64,000 nucleotides of DNA from Robertmurraya siralis (GCF_005502275.1 NZ_SWLZ01000001.1:372001-436000), one strand, 5' to 3'; shown: positions 16,426-25,931, counted from the first letter of the stretch. The notes: generated by a model not told the origin, from the sequence alone. Numbers and translations are program-made.

Positions 16426-17967
16426 ATGGATACAGTAAAAGCATTGGCAGCAAACCTTATGGAAAAACAAAAAGCAATTGAAGAGGGCGGAAGAGCGAGG
16501 TACCACGAAAAATTAAAATCTCAAAACAAGCTTTTCGTTCGTAAGAGGCTCGATATGCTCTTTGATGAAGGTCAGTACGAAGAGGATGGAAAATTTGCAA
16601 ACTGTGAGGATGGAACATTACCTGCTGATGGTGTGGTAACGGTTATCGGTCAAATAAATGGGCAGACAGTCTGCGCTATGGCTAACGATTCAACTGTAAA
16701 AGCAGGATCTTGGGGAGCGAAGACAGTAGAAAAAATCATTCGAATTCAAGAAGTCGCTGAAAAACTGAAAGTACCATTGCTCTATTTAGTTGATTCCGCA
16801 GGAGCTAGAATAACGGATCAATTGGAGATGTTTCCAAATAGGAGAGGTGCAGGGAGAATCTTTCACAATCAAATTAAACTTTCTGGAATGGTACCGCAGA
16901 TTTGCCTTCTTTTTGGGCCATCAGCCGCTGGCGGCGCTTATATCCCTGCCTTTTGTGATGTGGTGATTATGGTCGATCAGAATGCTTCCATGTATTTAGG
17001 CTCACCAAGGATGGCGGAAAAAGTAATTGGTGAAAAGGTAACATTAGAGGAAATGGGTGGAGCAAGAATGCACTGTACAGTAAGTGGCTGTGGTGACATT
17101 CTAGTTTCTGATGAAGAAGAGGCTATCGAGACAGCGAAAAAGTATTTATCCTATTTTCCAGCCAATTATCAACAAAAGCCGAAGCGGGCAAAACCGTGCC
17201 CTCCAAAAGAAGGGAAACAGCTTGAAGAGCTCATTCCTTTGAATCAAAATGCTTCTTTTGATATGTATGATTGTATTGATGCGATTGTGGATGATGAAAG
17301 CTTCTTTGAAATAAAAAAACTGTTCGCAGCTGAGTTAATTACTGGATTCGCAAGGATAGATGGAAGAGCTGTCGGTATTGTCGCCAATCAACCTAAGGTA
17401 AAGGGTGGCGTTTTGTTTGTCGATTCAGCAGATAAAGGGGCAAGGTTTATTCAGCTTTGCGATGCCTTTCATATACCGCTCTTATTTTTAGCTGATGTTC
17501 CTGGCTTTATGATCGGAACGAAAGTGGAAAGAGCTGGTATTATTCGCCACGGTGCAAAGCTCATAACGGCGATGAGTTCCGCTACTGTACCAAAAATTTC
17601 GGTCATTGTTAGAAAGGCCTATGGAGCAGGTCTTTACGCGATGGCAGGTCCAGCATTTGAACCAGATTATTGTGTGGCATTGCCAACTGCTCAAATAGCT
17701 GTCATGGGTCCGGAAGCAGCGGTTAACGCTGTCTACTTAAATAAAATTAGTGAAATGACTCAACCGCAAGAGAGGCAGGCCTTTATCGAAGAGAAACAAC
17801 GGGAATATAAAGAAGAAATAAATATTTACAAGCTAGCCTCTGAAATGATTGTTGATGATATTGTTGTCCCTTCACAGCTAAGAAATACACTTATCGGCAG
17901 ATTATCGATTTATGAAACAAAGGATGTAGCTTTTAGTGAAAAAAAACATCCAGTTTATCCTGTTTAA
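16426..17967 (+). CDS. acyl-CoA carboxylase carboxyltransferase subunit (PccB/YngE-like)
   Basis: A 513-residue carboxyltransferase with the doubled crotonase-like fold of the propionyl- or methylcrotonyl-CoA carboxylase beta chain. N-half motifs: LVDSAGARI, FGPSAAGGAYIPAFCD and GGARMHCTVSGCGDILVSDE; C-half motifs: ADVPGFMIGTKVERAGIIRHGA and AYGAGLYAMAGPAFEPD, which form the acyl-CoA and carboxybiotin sites. It would carboxylate a short or branched acyl-CoA using the carrier encoded just upstream; which one is unclear. I chose the ATG at 16426, with a GGAGGGG site. It resembles YngE of B. subtilis. Confidence 0.9.
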   Translation: MDTVKALAANLMEKQKAIEEGGRARYHEKLKSQNKLFVRKRLDMLFDEGQYEEDGKFANCEDGTLPADGVVTVIGQINGQTVCAMANDSTVKAGSWGAKTVEKIIRIQEVAEKLKVPLLYLVDSAGARITDQLEMFPNRRGAGRIFHNQIKLSGMVPQICLLFGPSAAGGAYIPAFCDVVIMVDQNASMYLGSPRMAEKVIGEKVTLEEMGGARMHCTVSGCGDILVSDEEEAIETAKKYLSYFPANYQQKPKRAKPCPPKEGKQLEELIPLNQNASFDMYDCIDAIVDDESFFEIKKLFAAELITGFARIDGRAVGIVANQPKVKGGVLFVDSADKGARFIQLCDAFHIPLLFLADVPGFMIGTKVERAGIIRHGAKLITAMSSATVPKISVIVRKAYGAGLYAMAGPAFEPDYCVALPTAQIAVMGPEAAVNAVYLNKISEMTQPQERQAFIEEKQREYKEEINIYKLASEMIVDDIVVPSQLRNTLIGRLSIYETKDVAFSEKKHPVYPV

Positions 17968-18130
17968 TTTGCTAAACGTCTGTATAGAAGCTTTAAAGCT
18001 TTTCGGTAAAAGTTCATTTTTTCATTTATGTTCGATGCTCGCATTGCTCACCGCCGTGGACAAATTTTTTAATCGGACTAAAATAGTTTATCTAGTCTTT
18101 CAAGTGTTGTCTAAAATCATGGAAATACCG

Positions 18131-18178
18131 AAAAGTAAGGGGGTGAAAAAATCTATTTTTCTCCCCTTATTTTTTTTG
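18131..18178 (+). terminator. terminator after the carboxyltransferase gene
   Basis: A long imperfect hairpin (AAGTAAGGGGGTGAAAAA against TTTTTCTCCCCTTATT) followed by a run of T. Apart from it, the 376-base gap between 17968 and 18343 shows nothing I can support as a gene. Confidence 0.75.
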
Positions 18179-18343
18179 ATTGGGTCTTTTACCACGATGG
18201 TATTAAAAAACTAGCATTGTGGATATGCTCACACTTTTTCCAGTTATATATTTTTCGTGGAAATGCAACAAAATCTGAGAAAATAGCCCTTGTCTTTGGT
18301 AAAATAGAAATAAGTTTTAAATTGTTTTTAATGGGGCGATAGA

Positions 18344-19243
18344 ATGAGAGTTGCCATTATTGGTGGAGGAGCGATAGGGTTATTATTTTCCTATTACTTA
18401 AAACAAGAGCATAGTGTTGTTCTATATGTTCGGAGTCACTCGCAAAAAATGGAGATAGAAGCAAATGGAATTACGGTTCGAAATCAAGAAGGTTTATTTC
18501 ATACATATGTGCAAGTAAAGTTCATTAGTGAATGGGAAGAAGATGAAGCAGATCTTGTTATAGTTTGTGTTAAACAATATCAACTGGAATCATTGCTCAA
18601 AGACATGGAATTCATACATGGACAACCAAGTCTATTCATTCAGAATGGGATGGCCCATTTAAACATAATTGATCGATTTAAATTAAATCATGTTTATGTC
18701 GGATCTGTGGAGCATGGCGCTTATCGAGAGAATGGACATACTGTTATTCATACGGGAATAGGTGAGACGAAGTTAGCCTGTTATCAAGGGCGTAACCAAA
18801 AGATAGTGAATGAATTAGTTCAAACCTCAAATCCTTCATTTCGGTTTTGCTTTGTTGACGATTATAAAGGCATGCTTCAAAAAAAGCTTGTTGTCAATGC
18901 GCTTATTAATCCGCTCACAGCTCTTTTGAATGTCGAAAACGGGATGCTTATTGATAATCCCCATTATTATCAAACCTTTACTGAAATGTTTACAGAAGTT
19001 AGTACAATATTGGGGCTTGATGATGAACAGTTATATTTTGAATATGCGCGGCAAATTTGTTTAAATACCGCTCATAATCAATCCTCCATGCTTAAGGATT
19101 TGAAAGCAGGGAGAGAAACGGAGATTGAGGCGATTTTAGGTTATTTAATAGCTGAAGCAAAGCGGTTGCAAGTTGAGGCACCGCTGATAACCGCGCTTTT
19201 TCATCTTATTAAAGGGAAACAATTGGAGAGAGGAGGAAAGTGA
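18344..19243 (+). CDS. panE: 2-dehydropantoate 2-reductase
   Basis: A 299-residue NADPH-dependent ketopantoate reductase of pantothenate and CoA synthesis (ylbQ in B. subtilis). The N terminus MRVAIIGGGAIGLLFSYYL carries the GxGxxG nucleotide-binding loop; the second domain has the catalytic Lys and substrate Asn in KKLVVNALINPLTALLN at about residues 180-197, and a conserved SSMLKDLKAGRETEIEAILGY near the end. It is coupled to a DUF3397 gene one base downstream. Confidence 0.93.
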   Translation: MRVAIIGGGAIGLLFSYYLKQEHSVVLYVRSHSQKMEIEANGITVRNQEGLFHTYVQVKFISEWEEDEADLVIVCVKQYQLESLLKDMEFIHGQPSLFIQNGMAHLNIIDRFKLNHVYVGSVEHGAYRENGHTVIHTGIGETKLACYQGRNQKIVNELVQTSNPSFRFCFVDDYKGMLQKKLVVNALINPLTALLNVENGMLIDNPHYYQTFTEMFTEVSTILGLDDEQLYFEYARQICLNTAHNQSSMLKDLKAGRETEIEAILGYLIAEAKRLQVEAPLITALFHLIKGKQLERGGK

Positions 19244-19244
19244 G

Positions 19245-19634
19245 ATGTCAAATGTCTTTTCAAATGTTGCTGCTGCGCTCATTACCATTCCAATTTTAGG
19301 CTATATCATTATTTTTGTTATTTGTAAGCAAGCAACAAAGCAGCATCGTCGCGCTGTTCAAATGGCGCTGGATGGTAGCACGCTCTTATTTATCATTTCA
19401 GTTCATTATATGATTATGACTATATGGAATAAATCATTGCTTTGGTTGATACTTATTCTTATCCTTTTAATTGGGGCAGCTGTAGTTTTGCTCCATTGGA
19501 AGATTAAACAAGAAATTGATTACCATAAAGTATTCAAGGGTTTTTGGCGTTTTAATTTCCTTGTTTTCTTCTCTGCATATATAATTTTATTAATCATTGG
19601 GATCGTTCGTAGCATTTCGCATGCGGTTTCATAA
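19245..19634 (+). CDS. DUF3397 family membrane protein
   Basis: A 129-residue integral membrane protein with four predicted membrane segments (about residues 8-28, 45-60, 65-85 and 103-125) and little soluble mass. I recognise it as DUF3397, a Bacillaceae family of unknown function that regularly sits between panE and bshC. The ATG has an AGAGGAGGAAAG site that lies in the end of panE, and the genes are separated by one base, so it depends on panE transcription. Confidence 0.82.
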   Translation: MSNVFSNVAAALITIPILGYIIIFVICKQATKQHRRAVQMALDGSTLLFIISVHYMIMTIWNKSLLWLILILILLIGAAVVLLHWKIKQEIDYHKVFKGFWRFNFLVFFSAYIILLIIGIVRSISHAVS

Positions 19635-19639
19635 ATAAC

Positions 19640-19700
19640 GTCTAGGAATGGGAGTGTCTGAGAAAATTGTTTAGGCTCTACAACTTTCCTAGGCTTTTTA
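19640..19700 (+). terminator. possible terminator after DUF3397 gene
   Basis: GTCTAGGAA (19640-19648) pairs with TTCCTAGGC (19686-19694), with one G-T pair, across a 37-base loop, followed by TTTTTA. The long loop makes this weaker than the other terminators here. Confidence 0.45.
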
Positions 19701-19780
19701 TTGTCTTTATACAAGATTATCAATTTAAGTTCAGAGAAACATTGTTATGTTTTCAACTTTCTTTATCTCCTGCGGTTCAG

Positions 19781-19972
19781 TCCAGTCCGTACGGTGCTAA
19801 GCAAAAGACCTCCACTTTTCATTGTCCAGTTGCGGCGGCTAGCACCTATCAAACTTCAGGCCTTCTCCTTACGATAAGTCAAACTCAATTCGCTAGAGCT
19901 CATTGGTTTTCCTTTATCTCATTCGAAGTCCTTCCAGTTTGTACGGTGCTGAACAAGCCGCCTCCACTTTTC
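19781..19972. repeat. dispersed intergenic repeat, copy A, with internal direct repeat
   Basis: The gap between the DUF3397 gene and bshC (19635-20055) holds a repeat, not a gene. A 40-base unit at 19781-19820 (TCCAG..CGTACGGTGCT ... CCTCCACTTTTC) recurs at 19933-19972. Between them lies CCTATCAAACTTCAGGCC (19845-19862). Both pieces recur, in the same order, in the pyrR-pyrP gap at 55348-55441. The type resembles short dispersed repeats common between genes in Bacillaceae. Reading frames through it are chance. Confidence 0.65.
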
Positions 19973-20055
19973 TTATAGGCAAAGTTTTTTTCTTTGTGAG
20001 TATTCAGTGATATACTCATACGTAGTAAATTGTTGCTTAGAAAGGAAGTACATAA

Positions 20056-21690
20056 ATGGAGATGATGAATCTCAATCTCCCAGCTACGAATAGGTTTGCC
20101 ACGGCATACTATAATGGGACTGACGAGGTACAGAATTTTTTTCATTATCAATATCAAAATTCTTCTCATTACCAAAAAAGGTTGGAGGAATTATCTGAGC
20201 GCTCGTTTATGAGGGAGGAACTGGCTGCTCATATTGAGTTTTTTATGAAACCATTTCCGAGCTCGGAAAGAGTATTAGAATCCATTGCTAAACTGAAGAA
20301 AAAAGATAGTGTTGTTGTAATTGGAGGACAGCAGGCTGGAATTCTAACAGGTCCCTTATATTCTATACATAAAGTGATTTCAATTATTGCGTTTGCAGAA
20401 CAAAAAGAAAAAGAACTAGGAGTACCTGTTGTTCCTCTTTTTTGGATTGCTGGTGAAGATCATGATTACGCAGAAGTAAACCATGTGTACCTGGAACATC
20501 GAAATCAATTGGAAAAATGGGTTTATCCAAACAAAGTATTAGATAAAAGAATGGTTACAGACTGTGTATTAAATAAAGAGGTTTGTCAATCTTGGCTTGA
20601 AGATGTGATTGAAACTTTTGGAGAGACAGAGCATACGAACCGCTTGCTAGAGTTCTCGAAAAAAGCTATTGAGTGCTCAGAAACCTTTGTTGATTTCTTT
20701 GCATATATTGTGATGGAATTATTTAAAGAGCAAGGACTCTTACTCGTTGATTCAGGAAATAGGCAATTACGACAGTTAGAGAAAAAAGGGTTTGCCGAAC
20801 AAATTAATCATGCTGCTAATATTACGGCTTCTGTGGAAAATCAACAAGCTAAGCTTGCTGAATATGGATTTGCAAGAACGATTGAGCTATCACCAGAAGC
20901 TGCAAACTTATTTTATTATGATGAAGAGCATTTTGAACGGGTTCTTCTGGAATTTAACAACGAAACGAAAACATTTATTGGCAAGGATGGGATCATCTCC
21001 TTTTCGCAGGAGGAATTACTTGCGATAGCGAATGAACAACCTGAAAAATTGAGCAATAATGTGGTGACAAGACCGCTTATGCAGGAGACGTTATTTCCGA
21101 CACTGGCATTTATTGCCGGACCGGGGGAAATCTCCTATTGGGCAGAGTTAAAAGATGCTTTTGAAATCTTTAACATGAAAATGCCTCCAATCATTCCAAG
21201 GATTAATATTACATTTCTAGAACGAGAAATAGAATCAAGTATGGCGGACTGGGGCCTGAATTTACAAGAAGTTTTACAGGCCGGAATATCAGAACAGAAG
21301 CAAACATTTCTAACTTCAGTTAAAGACACGTCCTTTGACGAATTATTTTCTGAAACGAAAGAGCAGCTGATGAGAAGCTACAAAAAAATAAGAAAGCAAA
21401 CAGAAAAAGAGTACAGAGGGCTTTTGCCTTTACTGCAGAAAAATGAGTCAATTCTGTTGCAGCAAATTGCTTTTATGGAAGGGAAAATTGAAGAAGCGCT
21501 GCATATCAAACATGATGTTGCATTAAAGCAGCTTGACTGTATCGCTTATTCAATCAGACCGTTTGGCGGGCCGCAGGAACGAGTTTGGAATATATACTAT
21601 TTTTTAAATAAATACGGCTTAGACTTTGTTGAACGATTATCAAAGCTTCCCTTCGAATTTGACGGTACACATAAAGTAGTAAAGATATAG
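20056..21690 (+). CDS. bshC: bacillithiol biosynthesis cysteine-adding enzyme BshC
   Basis: A 544-residue cytoplasmic enzyme that adds cysteine to glucosaminyl malate in the last step of bacillithiol synthesis (yllA). Recognised by VVVIGGQQAGILTGPLYSIHKVISII and FWIAGEDHDYAEVNHVY in the Rossmann-like first third, the long central coiled coil (about residues 360-470), and the IRPFGGPQERVWN motif near the end. The ATG at 20056 has an AAAGGAAG site and fits the family start. It is a single gene directly before mraZ, closed by a strong terminator. Confidence 0.95.
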   Translation: MEMMNLNLPATNRFATAYYNGTDEVQNFFHYQYQNSSHYQKRLEELSERSFMREELAAHIEFFMKPFPSSERVLESIAKLKKKDSVVVIGGQQAGILTGPLYSIHKVISIIAFAEQKEKELGVPVVPLFWIAGEDHDYAEVNHVYLEHRNQLEKWVYPNKVLDKRMVTDCVLNKEVCQSWLEDVIETFGETEHTNRLLEFSKKAIECSETFVDFFAYIVMELFKEQGLLLVDSGNRQLRQLEKKGFAEQINHAANITASVENQQAKLAEYGFARTIELSPEAANLFYYDEEHFERVLLEFNNETKTFIGKDGIISFSQEELLAIANEQPEKLSNNVVTRPLMQETLFPTLAFIAGPGEISYWAELKDAFEIFNMKMPPIIPRINITFLEREIESSMADWGLNLQEVLQAGISEQKQTFLTSVKDTSFDELFSETKEQLMRSYKKIRKQTEKEYRGLLPLLQKNESILLQQIAFMEGKIEEALHIKHDVALKQLDCIAYSIRPFGGPQERVWNIYYFLNKYGLDFVERLSKLPFEFDGTHKVVKI

Positions 21691-21710
21691 AAAGTTCCTT
21701 GAAACAGAGT

Positions 21711-21760
21711 GTGTGGATAAACTCAGAAATTTTCGAGTTTATCTACACTCTTTTTTTTTG
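21711..21760 (+). terminator. intrinsic terminator after bshC
   Basis: A 14-bp stem with one G-T pair (arms 21711-21724 and 21735-21748), a 10-base loop and a run of nine T. A second small hairpin (CCTTCC/GGAAGG, 21827-21858) followed by T lies between it and the mraZ operator. Confidence 0.9.
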
Positions 21761-21892
21761 AAAAAGAGTGATGTAACTTCTAAGTGAGTGGCTGGTAAAA
21801 ATGCTTCGTAAGGTCCATATAGTACAACCTTCCTATTTTTCATGAATGCGGAAGGATTTTTTTATTTGAAGAAGAATTATTTTAAAAATAAG

Positions 21893-21922
21893 GTGGAGGA
21901 AAGTGGGGGATTGTGGTACATT
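21893..21922 (+). promoter_or_regulatory. probable MraZ operator (three tandem GTGG boxes)
   Basis: Three exact 10-bp steps each starting GTGG: GTGGAGGAAA, GTGGGGGATT, GTGGTACATT. MraZ proteins bind short G-rich direct repeats with 10-bp spacing in front of their own operon, so this is the expected autoregulatory site. A further GTGGGGG at 21934 doubles as the mraZ ribosome site. Confidence 0.75.
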
Positions 21923-21948
21923 TAGGATAGAGAGTGGGGGTAGTGGGT

Positions 21949-22380
21949 ATGTTTATGGGTGAATACCATCATAATGTTGATACGAAGGGTCGTCTCATCG
22001 TACCTGCAAAGTTTCGTGAGCATTTAGGCGAAACATTTGTTTTGACACGAGGCTTAGATCAATGTTTATTTGGATACCCACTATCTGAATGGTCCCTAAT
22101 AGAGGAAAAACTAAAAGGGTTGCCATTAACGAAAAAAGATGCCCGTGCTTTTACTCGCTTTTTCTTTTCAGGTGCCACCGAATGTGAACTTGATAAACAA
22201 GGGAGAATCAATATTTCTTCCCCTTTGATGCAATACGCAAAACTAGAAAAAGAATGTGTTGTGTTAGGTGTTTCCAATCGAATTGAGATATGGAGTAAAG
22301 ATCTTTGGGAAGACTATTTTTCAGAGTCAGAAGAATCTTTTGCAGAGATTGCAGAAAATATGATTGGATTTGATATTTAA
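21949..22380 (+). CDS. mraZ: transcriptional regulator MraZ
   Basis: A 143-residue protein with two SpoVT/AbrB-like DNA-binding repeats: [21 protein letters not shown] at about residues 4-24 and [19 protein letters not shown] at about 76-94. It forms a ring-shaped multimer that represses the dcw operon by binding repeats in front of its own gene. Start chosen at ATG 21949 (MFMGEY, as in the family) with GTGGGGG upstream; in-frame GTG codons before it lie in the operator and ribosome site. It is the first gene of the dcw cluster. Confidence 0.95.
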   Translation: MFMGEYHHNVDTKGRLIVPAKFREHLGETFVLTRGLDQCLFGYPLSEWSLIEEKLKGLPLTKKDARAFTRFFFSGATECELDKQGRINISSPLMQYAKLEKECVVLGVSNRIEIWSKDLWEDYFSESEESFAEIAENMIGFDI

Positions 22381-22433
22381 AATCATTTAATAATATCAAC
22401 TTCCAAGTCTTACGATTGGAAAGGTGGACAAGC

Positions 22434-23366
22434 ATGTTTGAACATACAACAGTGTTATTACATGAAACGGTTGATGGATTAAATATTAAGCCAGATGGTG
22501 TATATGTTGATTGTACGATGGGAGGGGCGGGGCACAGTTCGCTAATCCTCTCAAAGCTTTCGCCGAAAGGAAAGCTCTATGCCTTTGATCAAGATGATAC
22601 GGCGATAGCGAATGCTAAAGAGAAGCTCGCTCAATATGGTGAACAAATTGTGATGATTAAGAGCAATTTTCTCCATTTGCAAAAGGAGCTTGCAAAAAGA
22701 GGAGTCACTCAAGTAGATGGAATTTTATACGATTTGGGAGTGTCATCCCCACAGTTAGATACTCCGGAAAGAGGTTTCAGTTACCACCACGATGCTCCAC
22801 TTGATATGAGAATGGATCAAGAAGCGCCAATTTCAGCATACGATGTTGTGAATGATTGGAGCTTTAATGATTTACTAAAAATCTTTCATCGGTATGGTGA
22901 GGAGAAGTTTTCAAAGCAAATTGCTCGAAAAATTGAAGCCGCCAGAGAAATAAAGGCCATTGAAACGACAGGCGAATTAGTGGAAATTATTAAGGATGCA
23001 ATCCCTGCACCGGCGAGACGTAAAGGGGGACATCCTGCTAAAAGGATATTTCAAGCTATACGGATTGCTGTAAATGATGAACTAGGTGTATTTGAAAAAT
23101 CGCTTCAGCAAGCGATTGAAATATTAGCTCCAGGCGGAAGGATAAGTGTCATTACATTTCATTCGTTAGAGGATCGGATTTGTAAGGTGACTTTCAAGAA
23201 AGCAAGTGAAATACCGGATTTGCCACCGGGACTTCCAGTTATCCCTGAGCAGTATAAGCCAGTATTGAAACTGATAACGAGAAAACCGATTTTACCTTCC
23301 GATGAGGAGTTGGAAGAAAATAATCGCGCCAGATCAGCAAAACTTAGAATAGCTGAAAAATTATAA
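22434..23366 (+). CDS. rsmH: 16S rRNA (cytosine1402-N4)-methyltransferase RsmH
   Basis: A 310-residue SAM-dependent methyltransferase (MraW) that N4-methylates C1402 in the 30S P site. Motifs: [17 protein letters not shown] (SAM binding, about residues 24-40), AFDQDD, the signature [20 protein letters not shown] and DAPLDMRMD (about 100-128), and the C-terminal SLEDR...[10 protein letters not shown]. The ATG at 22434 is chosen for its AAAGGTGG site and the family start MFEHTTVLL. It lies between mraZ and ftsL in one operon. Confidence 0.96.
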   Translation: MFEHTTVLLHETVDGLNIKPDGVYVDCTMGGAGHSSLILSKLSPKGKLYAFDQDDTAIANAKEKLAQYGEQIVMIKSNFLHLQKELAKRGVTQVDGILYDLGVSSPQLDTPERGFSYHHDAPLDMRMDQEAPISAYDVVNDWSFNDLLKIFHRYGEEKFSKQIARKIEAAREIKAIETTGELVEIIKDAIPAPARRKGGHPAKRIFQAIRIAVNDELGVFEKSLQQAIEILAPGGRISVITFHSLEDRICKVTFKKASEIPDLPPGLPVIPEQYKPVLKLITRKPILPSDEELEENNRARSAKLRIAEKL

Positions 23367-23394
23367 CCCATAAAAAAACCAAGGAGGGAACGGA

Positions 23395-23751
23395 ATGGGA
23401 AATTTAGCAAGGAAGCTGCAACAAGAACAACAACAGAAACAGGTGCAAGCGCCGAAAATAGTCAGGAAAAATAGATTGGGTTTCTCTCCTGGTGAGAAAA
23501 TATTAGCATTCATTTTTTGTGTAGCGCTTTGCTTTGGTGCTGTGCAAATTATTTCAAATCAAGCTGCCATATATGAAATAAATAAGGATATCCAAGAAAC
23601 TTCTTCTATCATTCAATCGCAACAAAAAGTGAACGCTGATCTTGCGATGCAGGTAGAAGAATTAAGCACATATGAAAGAATATGGGCAAAAGCTAAAGAG
23701 CTGGGTTTAAAACTAAATGAAAATAACGTCAAGGTTGTGCAAGGACAATGA
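23395..23751 (+). CDS. ftsL: cell division protein FtsL
   Basis: A 118-residue bitopic protein: a basic, Gln-rich cytoplasmic part (1-38), one membrane helix (about 39-58) and an external coiled coil (60-110) with the ERIWAKAKELGL motif. It partners with DivIC and DivIB and controls septal synthesis by PBP2B and FtsW. The start has AAGGAGGGAA. Its end overlaps the pbpB start by four bases (ATGA), giving translational coupling. Confidence 0.93.
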   Translation: MGNLARKLQQEQQQKQVQAPKIVRKNRLGFSPGEKILAFIFCVALCFGAVQIISNQAAIYEINKDIQETSSIIQSQQKVNADLAMQVEELSTYERIWAKAKELGLKLNENNVKVVQGQ

Positions 23752-25931
23752 TTAGGAAACAGCCGAATATGAATGTGGGAGCAGCGATTTTATTTATTTT
23801 ATTTTGTCTGCTCTTTTTTGTCTTATTATTTCGCTTCGTTTCCATCCAAGTAACAGGAGAGGCAGCGGGGCAGCCGTTGGCTGCGAAGGCACAACAAATG
23901 TACAATAAAAATGGGATATTAGAGGCGAAAAGAGGTACGATTTATGATCGCAATGGAGAAGTGATCGCAGAGGATACTTCTTCTTACACGTTGATTGCAA
24001 TTTTAGATGAAAAGATGAAGCCCAACTATGTTTCAGATAAAGAAAAAACTGCGCGAGAGCTTGCAAAATATCTTGATTTATCAGAGTCAGAGATTTTGAG
24101 AGTTTTGTCAAAGAAAGAGAAATTTCAAGTGGAATTTGGTCTTGCAGGAAAGGATATTTCTTTGCAGACAAAACAAGAGATTGAGGATTTAAAATTGCCG
24201 GGAATTACATTTATTAGGGAATCAAAACGATTCTATCCAAATGGTGTATTTTCCTCCCATTTAATTGGCTTTGTCGAAACAAAAAAAGGAGAAACGACTC
24301 CAGTTGGACAATTAGGGCTTGAAAAATCATTAAATGACATCTTAACAGGCGAGAATGGCTCTGTTCATTATGCAAGTGATCTTTGGGGCTATATTCTGCC
24401 GAATAGTGAACAAAAGATTACACCTGCCAAAGATGGAAAAGATGTTTACTTAACATTAGATAAGAAAATTCAAACCTTTTTGGAGGATGCATTAAATCAA
24501 GCAGATGAGCAGTACAAACCGACGAAAATGGTGGCCATTGTCGCTGATCCAAAAACGGGTGATATTTTGGCGATGGGGCAAAGACCGACATTCCATCCGA
24601 AAACACGAGAGGGTATTGAGAAAACATGGTTGAATGAGGCTGTTGAAGTTTCGTATGAACCAGGGTCCACAATGAAAATATTCACCCTTGCAGCGGCACT
24701 TGAAGAACAAGTGTTAAATTTGAATGACTATTACGAGTCTGGTTCTTACAAGCCAACAAAAGATGATTTAATTCGAGATCATAATAAGGTTGGCTGGGGC
24801 TCGATCACTTATTTGGAAGGATTTCAACGTTCATCGAATGTGGCGATTGCAAAAATTGTCCAGGAAAAGCTTGGATTTGACACGTATCGGCAATATTTAA
24901 CAAAGTTTGGCTTTGAAAATCCAACAGGAATTGAGCTCCCAAATGAAACCGGGGGGAAAATTGTTTACAATTATCCGTCAGAAAAAGTAACGACTGGGTA
25001 TGGTCAAGGGACGGCCATCACTCCTTTGCAGCAAATACAGGCGGCGACAGCGATCGCAGGGAACGGGAGTATGTTAAAGCCACAAATCATTGATAAAGTC
25101 GTCGACCCAGCTACAAATAAAACGATCCAAAAAACGGAGCCTGAAGTAGTGGGTAAACCAATTTCTGAAGGAACTGCCAAAAAAGTGCGTGAAGTAATGG
25201 AAACAGTGATCACATCACCGAAAGGTACTGGCTATAAGCGATACAATATTGATGGCTATGAGATTGCCGGGAAAACAGGAACAGCAAATTTAACGCATCA
25301 AGGTGCATACATTCATGGAGATAATGATTATGTCTTTTCCTTTATGGGGATGGCACCGGCGGATGATCCAGAACTGATTGTATATGTCATGGTTCAGCAG
25401 CCAAAAGTTGCTAATTCATCTGAAGGATATAAACCTGTGTCATTAATCTTTAAACAGGTAATGAAAAATAGTCTGCAATATTTAAGTATTCAGCCTAGTG
25501 AACAACCGTCCTCAAAAACGATCGAAATTCCTGATGTTATCGGCAGAAGCGTTGAAAACGGCGTCAGTGCTTTGCAAGATCTTGGGGTTAATGCGATTGT
25601 TTTAGGTAGTGGCACAGAAATAGTCAATCAACTCCCGGCAAAAGGACAGCCGCTCTTGGAAGGTGAAAAGGTAATCATTCAAACGGATGGTGAAATTACC
25701 CTTCCTGATTTGCATGGTTGGTCATTGAGAGATGTAATGAAGGTGGCAAATCTCGCGAAGCTGCAATTGAACATAACTGGGAACGGCTATGTAATTCAGC
25801 AGAATGTAGCAGCGGGAACGAGATTAAAAGAGGGAGATTATTTGGTTGTTCATTTGCAAAGTCCTGATACAAAAGAACAGCTGAGTAAGGAAGATGGGGA
25901 AGAAGAGTCAGAAATCCCTAAAGGCGGCTAA
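23748..25931 (+). CDS. pbpB: septal penicillin-binding protein 2B
   Basis: A 727-residue class B transpeptidase (FtsI group) that cross-links septal peptidoglycan. It has an N-terminal anchor (about 13-33), a dimerisation/pedestal domain with KRGTIYDRNGEVIAED, and the transpeptidase domain with the active-site STMK in SYEPGSTMKIF (about residue 308), SSN in FQRSSNVAIAK and KTGT in EIAGKTGTAN. The C terminus has two PASTA repeats (about 590-710), followed by an acidic tail. It follows ftsL with a four-base overlap. The next gene, spoVD, is its sporulation paralogue. Confidence 0.95.
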   Translation: MIRKQPNMNVGAAILFILFCLLFFVLLFRFVSIQVTGEAAGQPLAAKAQQMYNKNGILEAKRGTIYDRNGEVIAEDTSSYTLIAILDEKMKPNYVSDKEKTARELAKYLDLSESEILRVLSKKEKFQVEFGLAGKDISLQTKQEIEDLKLPGITFIRESKRFYPNGVFSSHLIGFVETKKGETTPVGQLGLEKSLNDILTGENGSVHYASDLWGYILPNSEQKITPAKDGKDVYLTLDKKIQTFLEDALNQADEQYKPTKMVAIVADPKTGDILAMGQRPTFHPKTREGIEKTWLNEAVEVSYEPGSTMKIFTLAAALEEQVLNLNDYYESGSYKPTKDDLIRDHNKVGWGSITYLEGFQRSSNVAIAKIVQEKLGFDTYRQYLTKFGFENPTGIELPNETGGKIVYNYPSEKVTTGYGQGTAITPLQQIQAATAIAGNGSMLKPQIIDKVVDPATNKTIQKTEPEVVGKPISEGTAKKVREVMETVITSPKGTGYKRYNIDGYEIAGKTGTANLTHQGAYIHGDNDYVFSFMGMAPADDPELIVYVMVQQPKVANSSEGYKPVSLIFKQVMKNSLQYLSIQPSEQPSSKTIEIPDVIGRSVENGVSALQDLGVNAIVLGSGTEIVNQLPAKGQPLLEGEKVIIQTDGEITLPDLHGWSLRDVMKVANLAKLQLNITGNGYVIQQNVAAGTRLKEGDYLVVHLQSPDTKEQLSKEDGEEESEIPKGG

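Noticed and set aside
17936-18214. A 92-codon frame after the carboxyltransferase gene
   Set aside because: It begins inside the upstream gene in another frame, has no ribosome site and runs through the terminator hairpin.
19781-19972. Possible CRISPR array from the repeated 40-base unit
   Set aside because: Only two copies, imperfect, 112 bases apart, no cas genes and the same pieces occur elsewhere singly.
19667-19978. A 103-codon frame in the gap before bshC
   Set aside because: It lies wholly in the dispersed repeat and lacks a ribosome site.
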